A stretch of DNA of 15,838 bases, taken from the NCBI GenBank assembly GCA_023426505.1, contig JAFAAP010000092.1, positions 1 through 15,838 on the forward strand, in the 5' to 3' direction. The first letter of the stretch is position 1; every line of letters starts with the position of its first letter. Source of the DNA: Pseudomonadota bacterium. GTDB taxonomy: Bacteria > Pseudomonadota > Alphaproteobacteria > Rhizobiales > Beijerinckiaceae. Made by a program: the position numbers and the translations under genes. The notes beneath the pieces were generated by a model. The model was not told the DNA's origin and ran no database searches. It worked only from the letters and a program-made list of their open reading frames with translations. Of this stretch, positions 12,868 to 15,838 are shown in pieces.

Positions 12868-12892
12868 GGGAAGGCCGCTTGGCGGCCTTCCC
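12868..12892 (+). terminator. Terminator hairpin between convergent genes
   Basis: GGGAAGGCCGC (12868-12878) pairs perfectly with GCGGCCTTCCC (12882-12892) around a 3-nt loop, 19 bp after the hydrolase stop and 5 bp beyond the permease stop on the other strand. On the plus strand it is followed by ATATTT, a short T-rich tail. On the minus strand no T-run follows. It probably serves both convergent genes. Confidence 0.75.
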
Positions 12893-12897
12893 ATATT

Positions 12898-14718
12898 TCA
12901 GCCCTGCGCCATCCGCTCGCGCGCCGCCGCGGGGACGGCGATCTTTCCGGGGATGAACGGAACATCGGGGGACCTGGGGGGAAGAGTTGCAACGGACGGC
13001 GCCGAAGCGCAGTCCCACGGCAGCGTTCCGGCGGGGAGCCGCGCGCCCAGCCGGTCGAGCGCCAGCATCGCCAGGGTGATCACCGCCACGCTCGTGACCG
13101 CGATGGCGGAGGCCTGCGCGGCAAGGCCCGCCTCTTCGAGGTTGTAGAGCACGACCCCGATGGTCTCGGTTCCGGCGGACCACAGCAGGGCCGAGACCGT
13201 GAGTTCGTTGAAGGCGAGCAGGAAGGCCATCAGGCCGCCGGCCGCCGCTGCGGGCAGAAGGGATGGAGCGATGATGTCGATGATGCGGCGGAAGGTCCTG
13301 GCTCCGTCGAGGGCGGCGGCCTCCTCCTGCGCCAGCTCGACCTGCTGCATGGCGGCCATCGCGGGCTTCAGGGCGACCGGCAGGAACCGGGCCAGATAGG
13401 CGAAGACGATGATCCAGGGCGTGGCATAGAGCGACACGCCGACAAGCGGCAGAGGCTTGAGGAAGAGCAGGATGCACGCGATGGCGAGCACCACGCCGGG
13501 CAGCACATAGGCGATCTCGAGCAGGGCCGGCACGATGGCGCGGGCCGCGCCCGCACGGCGCACGAGCGCGTAGGCGAGCGGGACGGACAGGAGCGCCAGC
13601 GCGAGCGCCGAGCCTCCCGCGTAGAAGAACGAGTTGCGGAAGGCCCGCACCGTCACGTCCTGCCGCATCAGGACTTCGACGAAGTTGTCGAGCGTCGCGG
13701 TCGCCCGGGTAAGGGCCATGCCGTAGGACGGCACGAGGGAGGCGGTGAGGAGCGACAGCATCGGCAGCGCGAGAGCGGCCGCGAGCACGGCCCACACGAA
13801 GGCTTCTGCGGCCCGGCGCCCGGTCCCGAGGCGCCAGAACGGCGCGAAGGGCCGGTCCTCCTCGAGCTGCACCGCATCCTCGCGGGTGAGCCAGTGGCTT
13901 AAGGCGACGCACAAGCCCGCTACCGCCGCGACGAGGAGGCCGAGCGCGGCCACGTCGCCGATGATGCCGGGGCCGAAACTCGAGAGCCGCCGATAGATGA
14001 GGACCGGGAGGGTGAGGTAGTTCACCGGCGCGCCGAGCAGGGCCGGGATGCCGAAATTGCCGATTCCCGCCACGAAGGCGAGGAGCGCCGCGCCAATCAG
14101 GTGGGGGCGCAGCAGCGGCAGCACGATGGTGCCCACGATCCGCCTCGGGCTCGACCCATCGATGCGCGCCGCCTCGATCACGGCGCCGGGGATCCGGCGC
14201 AGGCCGGCGCTGAGAACCACGTAGACGAGGGGCGCATGGTGGAGCCCGAGCACCAGGATGATGCCTCCGCGCCCCAGCATGGGGTTCGGCGTGCCTGCCG
14301 CGGGTGCGAGGCCCAGCGCGTTTAGGAGCGGCGAGGCCGGACCCGCGAGGCTCAAGAAGGCGAGCGCCACGACCTGCGGCGAGATCATCATCGACAGGAC
14401 GAAGAGAAAGGAGGCCGGGCGGCGCGCGCGGGCATCCGTCAGCCCGAGGATCAGCGCCATCGCGCCGCCGATCACGAGGGCGAGAAGACTGGAGAGAAGC
14501 GCGGTTTCGAGTGTCGCGACGCTTGCGCGGATCGCGGAGCGGCTCGTGACGACGGAGAGCGCGTTGTCCGGCGAGAAGGCGCCGCCGGGGGCCAGCGCCG
14601 CGCCGATCAGGCGGGCGGCCGGCAGGATGTCGAACGCGAAGGTGAGAACGGCGAGAAGCGCGAGGAGGCCGAAGCCTCCCCGTTGGAAGAACGTTCTGTC
14701 CCGGGTGTCGCGTCTCAC
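12898..14718 (-). CDS. ABC transporter permease, two fused FbpB-type membrane domains
   Basis: A 606-residue inner-membrane permease with two homologous halves, as in FbpB/ThiP-type importers, so one chain supplies both membrane domains. The first half (about 15-285) has its ATPase-contact loop at 182-203 (EAARIDGSSPRRIVG). The second (about 300-560) has one at 465-488 (EEAAALDGARTFRRI). About twelve hydrophobic spans can be counted. The reading frame stays open far upstream, to 15267, through the binding-protein gene in another frame. The likely start is the GTG at 14718, which overlaps the binding-protein TGA (GTGA), giving a start residue followed by RRDTRDRTFFQRG; translational coupling is likely. 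The last ~45 residues, from SVATLPP, are Pro/Ala-rich and lie beyond the final span. No ATPase gene is present downstream. Confidence 0.88.
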   Translation of the reverse strand: MRRDTRDRTFFQRGGFGLLALLAVLTFAFDILPAARLIGAALAPGGAFSPDNALSVVTSRSAIRASVATLETALLSSLLALVIGGAMALILGLTDARARRPASFLFVLSMMISPQVVALAFLSLAGPASPLLNALGLAPAAGTPNPMLGRGGIILVLGLHHAPLVYVVLSAGLRRIPGAVIEAARIDGSSPRRIVGTIVLPLLRPHLIGAALLAFVAGIGNFGIPALLGAPVNYLTLPVLIYRRLSSFGPGIIGDVAALGLLVAAVAGLCVALSHWLTREDAVQLEEDRPFAPFWRLGTGRRAAEAFVWAVLAAALALPMLSLLTASLVPSYGMALTRATATLDNFVEVLMRQDVTVRAFRNSFFYAGGSALALALLSVPLAYALVRRAGAARAIVPALLEIAYVLPGVVLAIACILLFLKPLPLVGVSLYATPWIIVFAYLARFLPVALKPAMAAMQQVELAQEEAAALDGARTFRRIIDIIAPSLLPAAAAGGLMAFLLAFNELTVSALLWSAGTETIGVVLYNLEEAGLAAQASAIAVTSVAVITLAMLALDRLGARLPAGTLPWDCASAPSVATLPPRSPDVPFIPGKIAVPAAARERMAQG

Positions 14719-15692
14719 TGGCCGAAGATGTCCGCGAAGGCCGCCTTGTTCTTGGTCTCGTCGGCGAGCGCCTGCGCGGCGTCGAACGGCATCACCTTGA
14801 TGGCGTCGCGGGACGGGTAGCCGGCGGGCAGCGCGACGGCCGGATGGGCCGCGATGTAGCCCTGCTTGAGGGCGAGCTCCTGGCCCTCCTTCGAGAGCAG
14901 GAAGTCCACGAAGGCGCGTGCGGCCTCCGGGTTCTTCGTGCTCTTCAGGATGGCGACGGGCTCCGTCACGGCCGAAACGCCTTCCTTCGGGAACACGAAC
15001 TCGACCGGCGCGCCCTTGGCCTTCTCGCGGATCGGCATGTAGTCGACGATCACGCCGTAGAGCTTCTCGCCGCCGGCGACGCTCTTGAGCACATCGCCGT
15101 TGCCGCCGCCCGCGAGGGCGCCGTTCTCCTTCAGGGCTTCGTAATAGTCCCAGCCGCCTTCGATGTTGCCCGTGAGGGTGGCGGCATGGATGAGCGCCGC
15201 GCCGGAGCTGAGCGGGCTCGGCATGATCACCTGGCCCTTCGCCTCGGGCTTCGTGAGGTCGGCCCATGAGGCCGGCTTGAACGAGGCCTTGGTGTTGTAG
15301 GCGATGCCGGTGGTGATCAGCTTGGTGGAGAACCAGTGCTTCTGCGGGTCGTGCGTGCCGGCCGGATAGGCGGAGACGTCCGCCTTGTCATGCGCTAGCA
15401 GGCGGTCCTCCTTCTTGAGGCCCTCCATGGTGACGCTGTCGGCGATGAGAAGAAGATCCGCCTGCGGCTGGCCGGCCTCAAACTCCGCGCGCAGCTTCGC
15501 GAGGATCTTGGGGGTCCCGTCGCGCACGAAGGTGACGTTCACGCCCGGATGCCTCGCCTTGAAGGCGTCGATCGTCTGCTGCGCGTCCGTGTTGGGCTGG
15601 CTCGTGTAGAGCACGAGATTGCCGGACGCTCCCTGCGCCAGCGCGAGAGCGGGCGTGAGGGCGAGAACGGCGGAAAGGATCAGGCGCTTCAT
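14715..15692 (-). CDS. ABC transporter periplasmic substrate-binding protein (FbpA/AfuA-like)
   Basis: A 325-residue periplasmic binding protein of the FbpA-like family (SBP_bac_6/13 type). A signal peptide MKRLILSAVLALTPALALAQ is probably cut after Ala19. The mature protein begins GNLVLYTSQPNTDAQQTIDAF, the usual first strand and helix, followed by QADLLLIADS, YNTKASFKPASWADLTKPEAKGQ, PSPLSSGAALI and NPEAARAFVDFLLSKEGQE. The ligand is unclear: relatives carry Fe3+, phosphonates, thiamine or sugar phosphates. At the place where Fe3+-binding members have adjacent tyrosines this one has only Tyr218 (GVIVDYMP), which argues against classic iron binding. It lies directly upstream of the fused permease with a 4-bp GTGA overlap. 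The ATG at 15692 directly precedes the signal peptide, with CGGAG upstream. Confidence 0.9.
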   Translation of the reverse strand: MKRLILSAVLALTPALALAQGASGNLVLYTSQPNTDAQQTIDAFKARHPGVNVTFVRDGTPKILAKLRAEFEAGQPQADLLLIADSVTMEGLKKEDRLLAHDKADVSAYPAGTHDPQKHWFSTKLITTGIAYNTKASFKPASWADLTKPEAKGQVIMPSPLSSGAALIHAATLTGNIEGGWDYYEALKENGALAGGGNGDVLKSVAGGEKLYGVIVDYMPIREKAKGAPVEFVFPKEGVSAVTEPVAILKSTKNPEAARAFVDFLLSKEGQELALKQGYIAAHPAVALPAGYPSRDAIKVMPFDAAQALADETKNKAAFADIFGQ

Positions 15693-15730
15693 GGAACTTC
15701 GTCTCCGGGCAATGACGGTTTCGCGCTAAA

Positions 15731-15776
15731 GCATCGGACCCGAAAGTGGAATCCACTTTTGGGATGAACCCGATGC
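15731..15776. repeat. Palindromic intergenic repeat, unit 1
   Basis: An outer stem GCATCGG/CCGATGC (15731-15737/15770-15776) encloses an inner one, CCCGAAAGTGGA/TCCACTTTTGGG (about 15739-15763, one G-T wobble). This nested-dyad layout, with an AAAGTGGA/TCCACTTTT core, resembles short intergenic repeats widespread in Hyphomicrobiales. It lies about 40 bp upstream of the binding-protein start. Confidence 0.75.
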
Positions 15777-15792
15777 CCACTCCTTTCGTGAG

Positions 15793-15838
15793 CGCATCGT
15801 GGACGCGGAAAACCGGATCCACTTTTCCGCCCGATGCG
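15793..15838. repeat. Palindromic intergenic repeat, unit 2, at the window edge
   Basis: An outer stem CGCATCG/CGATGCG (15793-15799/15832-15838) encloses GCGGAAAA/TTTTCCGC (15805-15812/15823-15830) around CCGGATCCAC. It shares the GCATCG ends and the GATCCACTTTT core with unit 1, 16 bp away. The sequence ends exactly at the last base of this unit. Confidence 0.75.

Noticed and set aside
12898..15267. A 789-residue open frame on the minus strand
   Set aside because: Its first 183 codons overlap the binding-protein gene in another frame and read as Arg/Gly-rich nonsense. The hydrophobic permease begins only after 14718, where a GTG overlaps the preceding stop.
1..15838. tRNA, rRNA or riboswitch genes
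   Set aside because: No cloverleaf, rRNA-like segment or familiar riboswitch core was noticed by eye. A covariance-model search would be decisive.

Overview
The window is high-GC DNA of an alphaproteobacterium, most likely of the order Hyphomicrobiales (Rhizobiales). The evidence is: an F0-only ATP synthase operon (atpI, B, E, b', b) separate from F1; an alphaproteobacterial-type SMC next to a DsbA-like protein, a DUF721 protein and MutY; a 74-residue subunit c; and two intergenic palindrome families of a kind common in this order. Genus cannot be fixed by eye; Methylobacteriaceae such as Microvirga would fit, but that is a guess.

Layout. Positions 1-1184 hold the 3' part of gcvPB (+), then a small DUF559 (Vsr-like nuclease fold) gene (+) bracketed by two inverted copies of a three-arm CCCTCTCCC/GGGAGAGGG palindrome. 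Positions 1168-1827 encode a HAD phosphatase (-). Positions 1893-4599 are the F0 operon, transcribed leftward from a near-consensus sigma70-type promoter at 4665-4693 and closed by a strong terminator at 1846-1872. Positions 4809-9528 carry a leftward chromosome-maintenance/redox cluster, DUF721 -> DsbA-like -> smc, with mutY diverging rightward at 9586-10698. Positions 10705-12848 hold a LysR regulator (-) and a divergent alpha/beta hydrolase (+) separated by 359 bp. Positions 12898-15692 hold a leftward ABC importer pair (binding protein, then a fused two-domain permease starting at an overlapping GTG) with no ATPase in view. The right edge (15731-15838) is two tandem palindromic repeat units, and the sequence stops at the last base of the second one, as a contig broken at a repeat would.

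How the genes work together. AtpI, a, c, b' and b build the proton channel and stator of the ATP synthase. A perfect 10-bp hairpin between atpE and atpF2, plus a strong atpE ribosome binding site, are plausible means of making subunit c in excess. SMC, the DciA-like DUF721 protein and MutY all concern chromosome upkeep. LysR and the hydrolase look like a classic regulator/target pair.

The best candidate for something under-described is the repeat-bracketed DUF559 gene: the repeats lie in inverted orientation like ends of a mobile unit, and the protein's C-terminal tail is translated from one of them. The rest is largely ordinary housekeeping DNA, and I do not see a multi-gene novel system.
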